From Fimiplasma intestinipullorum (GTDB taxonomy: Bacteria > Bacillota_I > Bacilli_A > Erysipelotrichales > Coprobacillaceae), in NCBI GenBank assembly GCA_018715065.1, contig DVMJ01000009.1, forward strand, positions 1 to 39,782: 39,782 nt of DNA, written 5' to 3'. Below the pieces are notes generated by a model that saw only the letters and a list, made by a program, of their open reading frames with translations, was not told the DNA's origin and ran no database searches. The stretch's first letter is position 1. The number at the start of each line of letters is the position of its first letter. Below are positions 15,000 through 23,004 of this stretch, piece by piece. A program made the position numbers and the translations under genes.

Positions 15000-16997
15000 T
15001 CATCCTTTTTTAGCGGTTTTCAGCCAGGTCTGATCATCCTTGAAATAGAGGTGGACCATGCCATTTTCACTAGTCAGATAGGTCCTGATACCATAGGCAT
15101 TGAGCCTGGACATTACTTCTTCATGCGGGTGACCGTAGAGATTATGCCTAGCTACCGAAACCAGCCCGATTTGAGGCTGGATTTGCGCCAGAAAATCAGC
15201 TGAGCTGCCGGTATTGGACCCATGGTGGCTGACTTTTAACACATCGCATTTCAACTCAGGATATTCCTTGATCAATTCACTCTCAATCGCAATCGACGCA
15301 TCCCCCATCATTAGGTAGTGATAGCCTCCCAACCAAAAAGAGAGAACCTGACTGGTATCGTTATTATCGTCAGCTGGATAATGATTCAGATTACGGATAA
15401 CTAAGCCGCCCAGTTCCAGTGTTTCAAAAGAAGTATAGACAGCTTCAACCGGATAATTCGCCTGTAGACTTTCTAAGGCACCGCTGTGGTCAAAATCGTC
15501 ATGACTGATCAAGACCGCATCGAGATGACGAATCCCCCGAGACTTCAAATAGGGAATCAGCGTCTTCGTTGCAACATCTGTATAAAGCGACCCGCCCGTA
15601 TCAATCAGGATATTGGCTTTCTGATAAGGTAAAGAAATCAAAAAACTATCCCCCTGACCGACATCAATCATGGTGACCTCTCCGTAAGGCCGCAGTAAAG
15701 GTGAGAGATAAATGAGCAGACAGGCACCCACAAAAGCCAATCCATAAGGCCAATGCAATCGTCTGAAGGTTCTGGCATATCCCCATCCTAAAAGTGTGGC
15801 ATAATAAAGCAGGAAAAGCCAGATAGAAGGTTGACCGGTCACAATCGTAAAACTGAATCTGGCTAAGAAGGCCAGTCCATTCTCTAAGATCTGCCACAAA
15901 AAGACACATAAACCATCGAACCATAACCCTGTCAAGGCATTAAGCAGGAAGATGGGGAAGAGAAGATCCACGATGGGGGCTAAGATCCAGCTAAATAACA
16001 TGCCTAAAGGATTCACTTCATATTGAAAATAAGCCTGGATCATCAGACTGAATAAAAACAAAAAGAGCTCGGAACGCCGATCATGCTTAAAAATAATCAG
16101 GGCAAAATAGAGACTCATAGCAAAGACAAAGGAGAGATGGAAGATCACATAAGGATTCATACACAGCATGATGATCCCTGTGAGACCTAAACGGTCCAGC
16201 GTATTCCAGCGTTTGATTGGCAAAAACTGAAATAAAAACATCCAATAGGCGCGCCAGGCGGCGAGATTTCCTTTCAGGATCAATGCATAGAGCGTCATCA
16301 ACAATAAAATCAGATAGCGCGATACGCGTGGTGAAAAGAAAAAGCTAAAGATCTGTTTACTGATCTTTTCTAACAGACTTAAATGAGTCCCGCTAATTGT
16401 AAAGAGATGAAGGACGGCGAGCGTTTGAAACGTTCCGATCGTCTCACTCAAGCTTTCGCTTTTAGCCCCTAAAAGCAGATACTCAGAAGCGTCACGCACC
16501 CCGGAATTGGCCAATCGTGAAGTAAACCACTCCTTGAGTGACCATTGATGCCCGGTCACCTGTAAGGTCTCTACCTCCCCCTTGATGCCAACCCCTTTAC
16601 CCAACAGATAGTGTTTCTCATTGAAATCAGAATCATTCGATGGTGTCTCCATCTCCAGGGCATGATAAGTGATGTGTACCCGGTCGCCTTCTTTGAGATC
16701 AGGGAATTCGCCCTCAAAGGCATAGCGAGCCCGCCCATCCTTGACAAAGAAACGATACGTCTGCACTTCCTCCACCACCCCTGAAACCTCTGTTCCAGGG
16801 GGACGAGGGAAAGTGAAAAAGGTAAGGCTCAGGATCAAGGCCAGGCCAAAGATCCAGCCAGTCTGCCTGCCTCTTCTCCCGAAAACAAACAAAAGCACGA
16901 TCAACAGCAGCAAGCTTCCCGGCAAGCCAAAGATAAAGCACCAGTCCATGGCCAAAAGGCACAGGAAAAGATCAAAGCCAACATATCCTAAAGGCAA
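15000..16997 (-). CDS. comEC: DNA internalisation channel ComEC
   Basis: ComEC forms the membrane channel for single-stranded DNA during natural transformation. The 665-residue protein has N-terminal membrane segments, an OB-like extracytoplasmic part (about 60-150), the Competence domain with many transmembrane helices (about 170-440) and a C-terminal metallo-beta-lactamase-like domain (about 450-650). That domain shows MIDVGQGDSFL, LISHDDFDHSG (zinc-binding pattern HxxxxDH) and VSHHGSNTGS, so its nuclease-like site looks intact. Translation probably starts at a TTG overlapping the comEA end by 10 bp; no clear ribosome site is seen and the exact start is uncertain. An ATG at residue 22 is an alternative. 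Confidence 0.9.
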   Translation of the reverse strand: MPLGYVGFDLFLCLLAMDWCFIFGLPGSLLLLIVLLFVFGRRGRQTGWIFGLALILSLTFFTFPRPPGTEVSGVVEEVQTYRFFVKDGRARYAFEGEFPDLKEGDRVHITYHALEMETPSNDSDFNEKHYLLGKGVGIKGEVETLQVTGHQWSLKEWFTSRLANSGVRDASEYLLLGAKSESLSETIGTFQTLAVLHLFTISGTHLSLLEKISKQIFSFFFSPRVSRYLILLLMTLYALILKGNLAAWRAYWMFLFQFLPIKRWNTLDRLGLTGIIMLCMNPYVIFHLSFVFAMSLYFALIIFKHDRRSELFLFLFSLMIQAYFQYEVNPLGMLFSWILAPIVDLLFPIFLLNALTGLWFDGLCVFLWQILENGLAFLARFSFTIVTGQPSIWLFLLYYATLLGWGYARTFRRLHWPYGLAFVGACLLIYLSPLLRPYGEVTMIDVGQGDSFLISLPYQKANILIDTGGSLYTDVATKTLIPYLKSRGIRHLDAVLISHDDFDHSGALESLQANYPVEAVYTSFETLELGGLVIRNLNHYPADDNNDTSQVLSFWLGGYHYLMMGDASIAIESELIKEYPELKCDVLKVSHHGSNTGSSADFLAQIQPQIGLVSVARHNLYGHPHEEVMSRLNAYGIRTYLTSENGMVHLYFKDDQTWLKTAKKG

Positions 16998-17443
16998 AGA
17001 TAAGGCCGATAATTTTGATACGATTTTTCACCGATTCCCTTCACATTCAAAAGATCCTCAAGGCGCGAAAAGGGCCTGGCTGCAATGATGGCCTCCGCCC
17101 TTTTTTCACCAATCCCTTTGATCTCCATGAGTTCTACCTTGCTGGCTTTGTTTAAAGAAATGAGTCCTTCCTGTTTCTTTTGAATGTAGAGATGATCCTC
17201 ATGGGAGAGCACCACCGTCATGTTTAGACATTCCAGGGCTGCCTCATGACCAACACCCAATTCATCAATCACCATCTGTACGGTAGGTTCCTGATCAAAA
17301 ACAAGTGTCTTCTCTACCATCCCTTCAACATGGATCACAATCTCAATAGGCACTTCTTCTACCTCACTTTCCTGCGTCCTAGATTGGGACTGAAACCAGG
17401 CGAACAAACAGAACAAAGCAATGCATAACCATTTCTTTAACAT
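16988..17443 (-). CDS. comEA: Competence DNA receptor ComEA
   Basis: ComEA binds double-stranded DNA at the cell surface and feeds it to ComEC. The 151-residue protein has an N-terminal membrane anchor (about 3-18), a SLBB domain (about 32-75, opening IVIHVEGMVEKTLV) and a C-terminal helix-hairpin-helix pair: LNKASKVELMEIKGIGEKRAEAII and LEDLLNVKGIGEKSYQNY, with two GIGEK loops. It starts only 12 bp after the ruvB terminator, so it needs read-through or a promoter inside ruvB. Its ribosome site (GGATC) is weak. Confidence 0.92.
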   Translation of the reverse strand: MLKKWLCIALFCLFAWFQSQSRTQESEVEEVPIEIVIHVEGMVEKTLVFDQEPTVQMVIDELGVGHEAALECLNMTVVLSHEDHLYIQKKQEGLISLNKASKVELMEIKGIGEKRAEAIIAARPFSRLEDLLNVKGIGEKSYQNYRPYLCL

Positions 17444-17454
17444 GTTGATCCAAT

Positions 17455-17478
17455 AAAAAAAGAGATCTTTGGATCTCT
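17455..17478 (-). terminator. Terminator of ruvAB, overlapping the ruvB stop codon
   Basis: The 7-bp stem AGAGATC / GATCTCT with a T tract on the minus strand. The 5' arm begins at the second base of the TAG stop. Confidence 0.82.
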
Positions 17479-18484
17479 ATAATAATTGCTGCATAAAAGG
17501 AATATGAAAATGTGCATAGCCTAGTTCTGTGACAACGCGCCCTCTGGGTGTTCGTTTGATCAAGCCCACCTGTAAAAGATAAGGTTCATAAACATCTTCG
17601 AGTGTCTGCGGCTCTTCACCAATCGACGCAGCCAATGACTCCAGCCCGACCGGGCCGCCTTTAAAGCGTTCAATGATTCCCATGATATACTTCTGATCGA
17701 CATCATCCAGTCCCAGGTCGTCGATCTTCAGACGATCCAGCGCCTCGCTGGTTCTAGCCTTGGTAATATGATCGTCCCCATTAAACTGTGCAAAATCACG
17801 CACACGTCGAAATAAACGGTTGGCAATACGCGGTGTTCCCCGTGAACGTTTGGCCAGTTCGACTTTCGCATCCTCGTCCATCTCAAAGTGATAGACTCGA
17901 CTTGTTCTGGAGATAATCTGAGTCAGCTCTTCAATAGAGTAATACTCAAGCTTAGAAATAATGCCAAAGCGATCACGTAAAGGGGCAGAAAGATCCCCGG
18001 CTCTGGTCGTCGCACCAATCAGCGTAAACGGAGGCAGATCGATACGTACCGAACGTGTCGCTGCATCCTTGCCAATGACCACATCGACACAAAAATCTTC
18101 CATCGCTGGATAAAGCACCTCTTCCACCACTTTAGGCAGACGGTGGATCTCATCAATAAATAACACATCACCGGGTTCCAAACTCGAAAGCAAGGCCACC
18201 AGATCACCGGTCCGCTCAATGCTCGGTCCGGTTGTGACCCGGATATGTGAATGCATCTCATTGGCAATGATCATGGACATCGTCGTCTTTCCCAGCCCCG
18301 GTGGACCGTACAACAAGACATGATCCAGTGATTCATTACGCATTTTGGCAGCCCCGACAAAAACTCTTAGATTCTGCTTCAGGTCGCTCTGCCCGACATA
18401 TTCATCAAAAGATAAGGGACGCAGACTGCCTTCTTCATCATCTTCCAGCGAAGGATCTAAAATTTCATCTCTTTCCAAGATCAT
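17477..18484 (-). CDS. ruvB: Holliday junction branch migration helicase RuvB
   Basis: The hexameric AAA+ motor drives branch migration with RuvA. The conserved N-terminus LRPLSFDEYVGQ is followed by Walker A GPPGLGKTT (about 60-68), Walker B FIDEIHRL, sensor GATTRAGDLSAPLRDRFG and the C-terminal winged helix with GPVGLESLAASIGEE and RTPRGRVVTELGY. At 335 residues it is normal. The assigned ATG is very close to AGGAGG; a TTG two codons later has better spacing, so the start may be 6 bp downstream. ruvC is absent, as in other Firmicutes, where RecU serves. Confidence 0.97.
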   Translation of the reverse strand: MILERDEILDPSLEDDEEGSLRPLSFDEYVGQSDLKQNLRVFVGAAKMRNESLDHVLLYGPPGLGKTTMSMIIANEMHSHIRVTTGPSIERTGDLVALLSSLEPGDVLFIDEIHRLPKVVEEVLYPAMEDFCVDVVIGKDAATRSVRIDLPPFTLIGATTRAGDLSAPLRDRFGIISKLEYYSIEELTQIISRTSRVYHFEMDEDAKVELAKRSRGTPRIANRLFRRVRDFAQFNGDDHITKARTSEALDRLKIDDLGLDDVDQKYIMGIIERFKGGPVGLESLAASIGEEPQTLEDVYEPYLLQVGLIKRTPRGRVVTELGYAHFHIPFMQQLL

Positions 18485-18503
18485 TCCTCCTCTCTTTCAA
18501 ATT

Positions 18504-19064
18504 TTATTTCACTAATAGACTCAAGGCCTTTTTTACATAACCATTCGTATCAAGGGTTTCTGTAATACGCTTCATCACAGAAGTGATCTCACTGGCTTTA
18601 TAACCCAATGCTTTTAACACTTCCATCGCCTCTTCGCGATCAGCATCCACTGACTGATCCGCCTGATCACTGAGAACTAGCTTGCCTTTCAGATCCAGAA
18701 CGATCTGCTGCGCAGCTTTTGGACCGATGCCCGGAATCTTCTTTAAATAGGCGATATTCCCATCCTCGATTGCACCCACTATCTTTGTATAATCCCCGCA
18801 GGCTAAAATGCCGACGGCTGTCTTCGGACCAATGCCCTTGACCATGATCAGCTTTAAAAACAGGTCCTTGGCCTCTTCAGATGGAAAGCCGAAAAGCAGC
18901 TGAGCATCCTCGCGAACCTGCTGATAAAGATAAATAGTGACTTCTTCGCCTTGCTTGTAATCATAAGGATTGGCCACAAAGACCTCATAGCCGATACCCT
19001 GATGATCAAGCACGACATGATCTTTATAGCGTCTTGTTATTGTTCCTCTGATGTAGTGATACAT
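18504..19064 (-). CDS. ruvA: Holliday junction DNA-binding protein RuvA
   Basis: RuvA tetramers bind four-way junctions and load RuvB. The 186-residue protein has an OB fold (1-65, IRGTITRRYKDHVVLDHQGIGYEV), two helix-hairpin-helix motifs (MVKGIGPKTAVGIL and KIPGIGPKAAQQIVLDL) and the C-terminal RuvB-binding domain (about 140-186, EEAMEVLKALGYKASEI). AAAGGAG precedes the ATG. Its start overlaps the upstream amidotransferase by 28 bp and ruvB follows by 19 bp, so the three are probably co-transcribed. Confidence 0.96.
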   Translation of the reverse strand: MYHYIRGTITRRYKDHVVLDHQGIGYEVFVANPYDYKQGEEVTIYLYQQVREDAQLLFGFPSEEAKDLFLKLIMVKGIGPKTAVGILACGDYTKIVGAIEDGNIAYLKKIPGIGPKAAQQIVLDLKGKLVLSDQADQSVDADREEAMEVLKALGYKASEITSVMKRITETLDTNGYVKKALSLLVK

Positions 19065-19780
19065 GTGGCATGCTCCTTTACTTTAATGCTAAAGTGTTCA
19101 AAAAGATGCCGACATCCCTCATCATTTTCAAACATCATCTCCGGATGGAACTGAACTCCCCAGACAGGCAGGGTCATATGTTCAATTCCTTCAATCACAC
19201 CATCTCTGCTCTGCGCCGTAACTTTAAAATGAGGCGCCACTTCCTTGATTGCCTGATGGTGATAACTATTCACAAAGGCTTTTGAGCCAAAGATTGCATG
19301 AAGAAAAGATCCTTCTTTGATATCGATCCAATGCGAACCATATCCGCGCGATCCTTTCTGATGATGCATCAGCAAAAAATTGGGATTTAAGCCTAAATCC
19401 TGATACAGGGTCCCCCCAAAAAAAACATTCAACATCTGAATGCCACGACAGATCCCTAAGATCGGCTTATTTTGCTTTTTCACCGCTTCCAGCAAATGCC
19501 ATTCAAAAGTATCACGAAAACAATCAAAATCCCCGCATTCTTTTAAGATCTCTTCCCCATAGTAACGCGGATGGATATCCACACCACCCGTTAAGATCAA
19601 TCCATCACAAAGGCTGACCATCTGCGCAATACTGTTTGCATCCTGAATAATCGGAAGCATGATCGGCGTATTTCCTGTCGCCTCGACTGCCTTAAAATAC
19701 AATTCGTTGATTCCACCGCGGACAAAACCTTCGACATTGGTCGATCCACCGGTAACTCCAATCACTAATCGTTGACGCAT
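19037..19780 (-). CDS. Class I glutamine amidotransferase-like hydrolase (peptidase C26, PuuD-type)
   Basis: The family cleaves gamma-glutamyl amide bonds, for example gamma-glutamyl-GABA in polyamine catabolism. All catalytic residues are visible: Cys111 in GICRGIQMLN, His212 and Glu214 in VQFHPEM. GLILTGGVDIHPRYYG near residue 62 is also typical. At 247 residues it is normal length. No other polyamine genes are nearby, so the substrate is open. It overlaps ruvA by 28 bp, which is not a usual neighbour. Start ATG follows GGGGGATTGTGA. A TATACT about 25 bp upstream may be the -10 of its own promoter, but its -35 is unclear. Confidence 0.88.
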   Translation of the reverse strand: MRQRLVIGVTGGSTNVEGFVRGGINELYFKAVEATGNTPIMLPIIQDANSIAQMVSLCDGLILTGGVDIHPRYYGEEILKECGDFDCFRDTFEWHLLEAVKKQNKPILGICRGIQMLNVFFGGTLYQDLGLNPNFLLMHHQKGSRGYGSHWIDIKEGSFLHAIFGSKAFVNSYHHQAIKEVAPHFKVTAQSRDGVIEGIEHMTLPVWGVQFHPEMMFENDEGCRHLFEHFSIKVKEHATCITTSEEQ

Positions 19781-19826
19781 TCACAATCCCCCTCTTCTAT
19801 ACTCACTAGTATAACATATTTAAGGA

Positions 19827-19856
19827 AAGAAAAAAACCTTCCTGAAAGAAGGTTTT
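19827..19856 (-). terminator. Terminator of obgE, overlapping its stop codon
   Basis: The 9-bp stem AAAACCTTC / GAAGGTTTT with a T tract; two bases of the obgE stop codon are in the 5' arm. Confidence 0.87.
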
Positions 19857-21138
19857 AGTTTGTGAATTCGAATTCAAAATCCAGAATACGGACCGTATCG
19901 CCATCCTGACAGCCTGCCTTGCGCAAAGCATCGACGATCCCCATCTTTTTCAGCTGAACACTGAAACGTTTAAGGGCATCATCACTAGAAAAACTTGTCA
20001 TCTGAACTAAACGTTCGATCTTCTTGCCTGTCAATGAATAAACCCCATTGCCTTCATTATGAATCTCATAACCGCGCTCTTCACGACCATCATAACGATA
20101 GAGCACCTGTTCATCCTGAACGTCCTCAAAGATGACTTTCTCCTGGTAACTGTCTAGCAGATCAGCAATCTTATATAAAGGTTCATTCAGTCCTTCAACC
20201 ATATAGGCACTGATTGGATAGACCGGCACATCCGGTACTTTCTCCTTAAAGCGGGCAAGATTTTCCTCCGCTCCAGGCAGATCCATCTTATTAGCCAACA
20301 CGATCTGTGGACGATCCATCAAATGATACTCATAGGAACGTAATTCTTCGTTAATGATGCAGTAATCCTCATATGGATCACGTCCTTCACTGGCCCCCAT
20401 ATCGACGATATGAACAATGACCCGACAGCGCTCAATATGTCTTAAAAACTGGAATCCAAGCCCTTTCCCCTGACTGGCACCTTCAATCAATCCCGGCAGA
20501 TCGGCCATGACGAAACTGCGCCCATCAGGACTTGAGACAACGCCCAGATTCGGCACAATGGTCGTAAAATGATAATCGGCAATCTCCGGTTTTGCACGTG
20601 AAACCACTGAGAGCAAGGTTGATTTTCCCACGGAAGGAAAACCGACTAAACCAACATCCGCTAAAAGCTTTAACTCGCAGACAACATCAAAAGATTCTCC
20701 CGGCTCACCACGTTCACAGATCTGTGGTGCTGGATTACGGCTCGTCGCAAAGCGACAGTTGCCCCGGCCGCCACGACCGCCCTTGGCAATGACCGCACGC
20801 TGACCGTCTGAAGTCAGATCGGCCATGACTCTCCCCGTCTTTTCCTCATAGATGACAGTACCGATCGGCACCCGAACAATCAGGTTCTTCGCATCTGCCC
20901 CGTGCATGCGCTTCGGCATACCGTTCTGTCCGGCCTTTGCCTTGTATAAACGATTATAACGCAAATCTAATAAAGTCGATAAATGTGTCGTTGCTTCAAA
21001 GATAACCGAACCGCCGCGTCCGCCATCGCCACCAGCCGGTCCGCCTTTAGGGACATAGGCTTCCTTACGAAATGACACGATGCCATCTCCACCTTTACCT
21101 GCCTGAACCGAAATGCGTGCTTTATCTATAAACTGCAT
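19855..21138 (-). CDS. obgE: Ribosome-associated GTPase ObgE/CgtA
   Basis: Obg assists late 50S assembly and links ribosome state to stress and, in Bacillus, sporulation. The Gly-rich Obg fold (1-157) includes GKGGDGIVSFRKEAYVP and GGRGGRGN. The GTPase domain (158-330) has G1 GFPSVGKST, G2 at DYHFTT, G3 DLPGLIEGAS and G4 NKMD. A C-terminal OCT domain (about 345-427) is present, as in other Firmicutes. Length 427 is normal. It follows rpmA as in Bacillus, but without spo0B between them and across a terminator 7 bp past rpmA. Confidence 0.97.
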   Translation of the reverse strand: MQFIDKARISVQAGKGGDGIVSFRKEAYVPKGGPAGGDGGRGGSVIFEATTHLSTLLDLRYNRLYKAKAGQNGMPKRMHGADAKNLIVRVPIGTVIYEEKTGRVMADLTSDGQRAVIAKGGRGGRGNCRFATSRNPAPQICERGEPGESFDVVCELKLLADVGLVGFPSVGKSTLLSVVSRAKPEIADYHFTTIVPNLGVVSSPDGRSFVMADLPGLIEGASQGKGLGFQFLRHIERCRVIVHIVDMGASEGRDPYEDYCIINEELRSYEYHLMDRPQIVLANKMDLPGAEENLARFKEKVPDVPVYPISAYMVEGLNEPLYKIADLLDSYQEKVIFEDVQDEQVLYRYDGREERGYEIHNEGNGVYSLTGKKIERLVQMTSFSSDDALKRFSVQLKKMGIVDALRKAGCQDGDTVRILDFEFEFTN

Positions 21139-21156
21139 TCTTTCACCTGCTTTCTA

Positions 21157-21185
21157 TAAAAAAGAGGTGCCGGCAAAGCACCCCT
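21157..21185 (-). terminator. Terminator between rpmA and obgE
   Basis: AGGGGTGC / GCACCTCT (8 bp with one G-T pair) followed by a T tract, 7 bp after the rpmA stop and 19 bp before obgE. Partial termination would lower obgE relative to the ribosomal protein genes. Confidence 0.8.
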
Positions 21186-21192
21186 TCAGTCA

Positions 21193-21480
21193 TTAAGCTT
21201 CTACTGGATAAACAGAAACTTTCTTTCTGTCCTTACCTAAACGTTCATAACGAACAACACCATTCACAGTTGCGAATAAAGTATCATCGCTGCCTTTACC
21301 AACATTGGTACCTGGATGGATCTTTGTTCCTCTCTGTCTGTAGATAATAGAACCTGCATGGCAGTACTGTCCGTCAGATAATTTCATTCCTAATCTTTTT
21401 GAATGAGAATCACGACCGTTCTTAGTAGAACCAACACCCTTTTTAGAGGCAAATAACTGTAAGTCTAATTTTAACATCAT
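21193..21480 (-). CDS. rpmA: 50S ribosomal protein L27 with cleavable N-terminal extension
   Basis: The 95-residue protein carries the Firmicute-type N-terminal extension (MMLKLDLQLFA) before the mature start SKKGVGSTKNGRDS. The Prp protease removes this peptide in Staphylococcus after a LQFFA-like motif; here the motif is LQLFA. The mature N-terminus reaches the peptidyl transferase centre, so cleavage is needed for function. The protease gene is directly upstream and overlaps the rpmA start by 4 bp. Two ATG codons in tandem make the start uncertain by one residue. Confidence 0.97.
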   Translation of the reverse strand: MMLKLDLQLFASKKGVGSTKNGRDSHSKRLGMKLSDGQYCHAGSIIYRQRGTKIHPGTNVGKGSDDTLFATVNGVVRYERLGKDRKKVSVYPVEA

Positions 21481-21812
21481 GATGCGTGCACCTCCTGCTT
21501 AATTACGTTGATGTATTTCGAATAACCTTCTTCAATGGTTTTCAGCTGTATTTCCAGTGTCTCTAGTATCACCTGAACCCGTCTGTCATCCACATCATGA
21601 AGGGTCAGCGATGCTTCTCCTTCCCCCATTTCAACCTGAAAACGAGAAGAATCTTCACCCAGTGCCAGGATCACAGCATTAAAGCCGCCAATTAACACAG
21701 CACTCACTCCAGCACATACCAGATCTTTGCCATGCCTAGCAAACAAGGCATGTCCACTGGCCTGCATCGCTTTAATTTTCTTGTTTTGGGTTAAGATACG
21801 TACCTCAATCAT
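21477..21812 (-). CDS. prp: Ribosomal-processing cysteine protease Prp
   Basis: Prp (YsxB) cleaves the N-terminal extension of L27. The 111-residue protein shows the catalytic His in SGHALFARHGKD (about residue 21) and Cys in VCAGVSAV (about 32). The gene lies between rplU and rpmA, the invariant location in Firmicutes whose L27 has the extension. No clear Shine-Dalgarno precedes the ATG, which is 4 bp after the rplU stop, so translation is probably coupled to rplU. Confidence 0.93.
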   Translation of the reverse strand: MIEVRILTQNKKIKAMQASGHALFARHGKDLVCAGVSAVLIGGFNAVILALGEDSSRFQVEMGEGEASLTLHDVDDRRVQVILETLEIQLKTIEEGYSKYINVIKQEVHAS

Positions 21813-21816
21813 TTAA

Positions 21817-22125
21817 CTAAGCGTTGATCGCTTCAACAGTTAATTTTGTATAAGGTTGACGATGACCCTGTTTTTTGTGATAATGTTTCTTTGGTTTGTA
21901 TTTGTAAACAATGATCTTCTTACCTTTACCCTGCTTTTCTACCTTAGCAGTCACCGTTGCACCTTCAATGTATGGTGCACCAATCTTAGTAGATTCACCA
22001 CCGATGAAGAGAACCTTATCAAAAGTATAAGTTTCGCCTTCTTCAACATTTAACTTTTCAACAAAAATAGTGTCACCAGCTTCAACTTTAACCTGTTTTC
22101 CACCTGTTTCAATAACTGCGTACAT
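21817..22125 (-). CDS. rplU: 50S ribosomal protein L21
   Basis: L21 binds 23S rRNA in the large subunit. The 102 residues begin MYAVIETGGKQVKVEAGDTI and contain the conserved FIGGESTKIGAPYIEGA and YKPKKHYHKKQGHRQPYT. The ATG selected is 9 bp after AGGAGGTG; a longer frame adding three residues would place the start inside that site. First gene of rplU-prp-rpmA, behind a strong promoter and a structured leader. Confidence 0.97.
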   Translation of the reverse strand: MYAVIETGGKQVKVEAGDTIFVEKLNVEEGETYTFDKVLFIGGESTKIGAPYIEGATVTAKVEKQGKGKKIIVYKYKPKKHYHKKQGHRQPYTKLTVEAINA

Positions 22126-22224
22126 GAACCGCACCTCCTAATTTGATATTCCAAGACTCGCCAAATAAGGCAGACAACTGTCTTTTCACCTTTTTTGAGC
22201 GGTTGTAGCTAGAGGTCTACAACG
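22126..22224 (-). ncRNA. L21 leader (ribosomal protein autoregulatory 5' UTR)
   Basis: The roughly 100-nt leader before rplU is highly structured. At its 5' end is a perfect 7-bp hairpin GTTGTAG / CTACAAC. Further down AAGAC ... GTCTT encloses smaller stems (AGACA / TGTCT and GCC / GGC), just before the ribosome site. Position and shape match the L21_leader family of low-GC Gram-positives, where excess L21 is thought to bind its own leader. I identify it by layout; a covariance search was not possible. Confidence 0.65.
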
Positions 22225-22230
22225 CATTCC

Positions 22231-22259
22231 ATTTTAGCATTTTCATTTTTACTTGTCAA
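22231..22259 (-). promoter_or_regulatory. Sigma-A promoter of rplU-prp-rpmA
   Basis: On the minus strand a perfect TTGACA, a 17-bp spacer and TAAAAT. It lies at the very end of spoIVFB, and the transcript would begin almost exactly at the first leader hairpin. Confidence 0.88.
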
Positions 22260-23004
22260 CCAAAAACTTAGCTTGAATGAAGCTTTTTTCATCCATCAGG
22301 CATCCTTTTTCGAGATAAAAATTATGATATGGACGCAGCAAACAGCGATCATGATGAAGAACGCTTCGCCGGTAACGGCACCCAGCCAACCGACCGATCA
22401 ACCAGTTGAGATAATAATAATAGAAGTGACTGGCATAATCCCATATTTGCGTCAATAGATACGCATAGATCAGGATATGTCCGATCTGAAACGTATACCA
22501 GGCAAACAAACCAAGCGTCAATAAAGAAATTGGAATCAATAATTTCATACATAGTAGATAATCCAGTTTAAAGCTCAGACACAGCAGGAGCAACTTGGCA
22601 CCGTCCAACGGCCAGATCGGCAGCAAGTTTAAGATCAGGACACTTTGATTGACCAGCGTATAATAAGCATAACTATGTGTACCGAGCCATGGTCGAAGGA
22701 AAAGTCCAAACAGATAGAGCCCCAGATGACTCAATGGTCCAGCTAAAACTAACAGCAGATCCTGCCAGATCGGTTTCAGGCCAAAATCCCTGACCATCAA
22801 AAAGGCACCGAAAGGATAAAGACGGATCTCCTTGATTTCATACCCGAACAGGCAGGCGACCAGCCCATGACTGTACTCATGCCATAAAATAATAAAGAAA
22901 GCAATGATGCTTTCTTTGAACCATCCTACAGCCAGGCACATCCCAAAGTACATGAGCACACTTGGATGTGCGACAAGCTTAGGCCATTGCCAGCGCTTCT
23001 TCAT
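22249..23004 (-). CDS. spoIVFB: SpoIVFB-like membrane metalloprotease (site-2 protease, M50)
   Basis: SpoIVFB cleaves pro-sigma-K in the mother cell during sporulation. The 251-residue protein is mostly transmembrane. The zinc motif HEYSH is at 42-46 within ILWHEYSHGLVA, and the third ligand motif NLLPIWPLDGAK (family NxxPxxxLDG) is about 115 residues later; both are intact. Position directly upstream of rplU and overlapping a spoIVFA-like gene by 26 bp matches Bacillus. I chose MKKRWQW as start; an in-frame GTG 45 bp upstream would add a non-hydrophobic tail. It could be another M50 protease, but synteny favours SpoIVFB. Confidence 0.85.
   Translation of the reverse strand: MKKRWQWPKLVAHPSVLMYFGMCLAVGWFKESIIAFFIILWHEYSHGLVACLFGYEIKEIRLYPFGAFLMVRDFGLKPIWQDLLLVLAGPLSHLGLYLFGLFLRPWLGTHSYAYYTLVNQSVLILNLLPIWPLDGAKLLLLCLSFKLDYLLCMKLLIPISLLTLGLFAWYTFQIGHILIYAYLLTQIWDYASHFYYYYLNWLIGRLAGCRYRRSVLHHDRCLLRPYHNFYLEKGCLMDEKSFIQAKFLVDK

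Noticed and set aside
16741..17088. A 115-codon plus-strand frame opposite comEC/comEA
   Set aside because: Lys/Pro-rich shadow of the real genes with no start signal.
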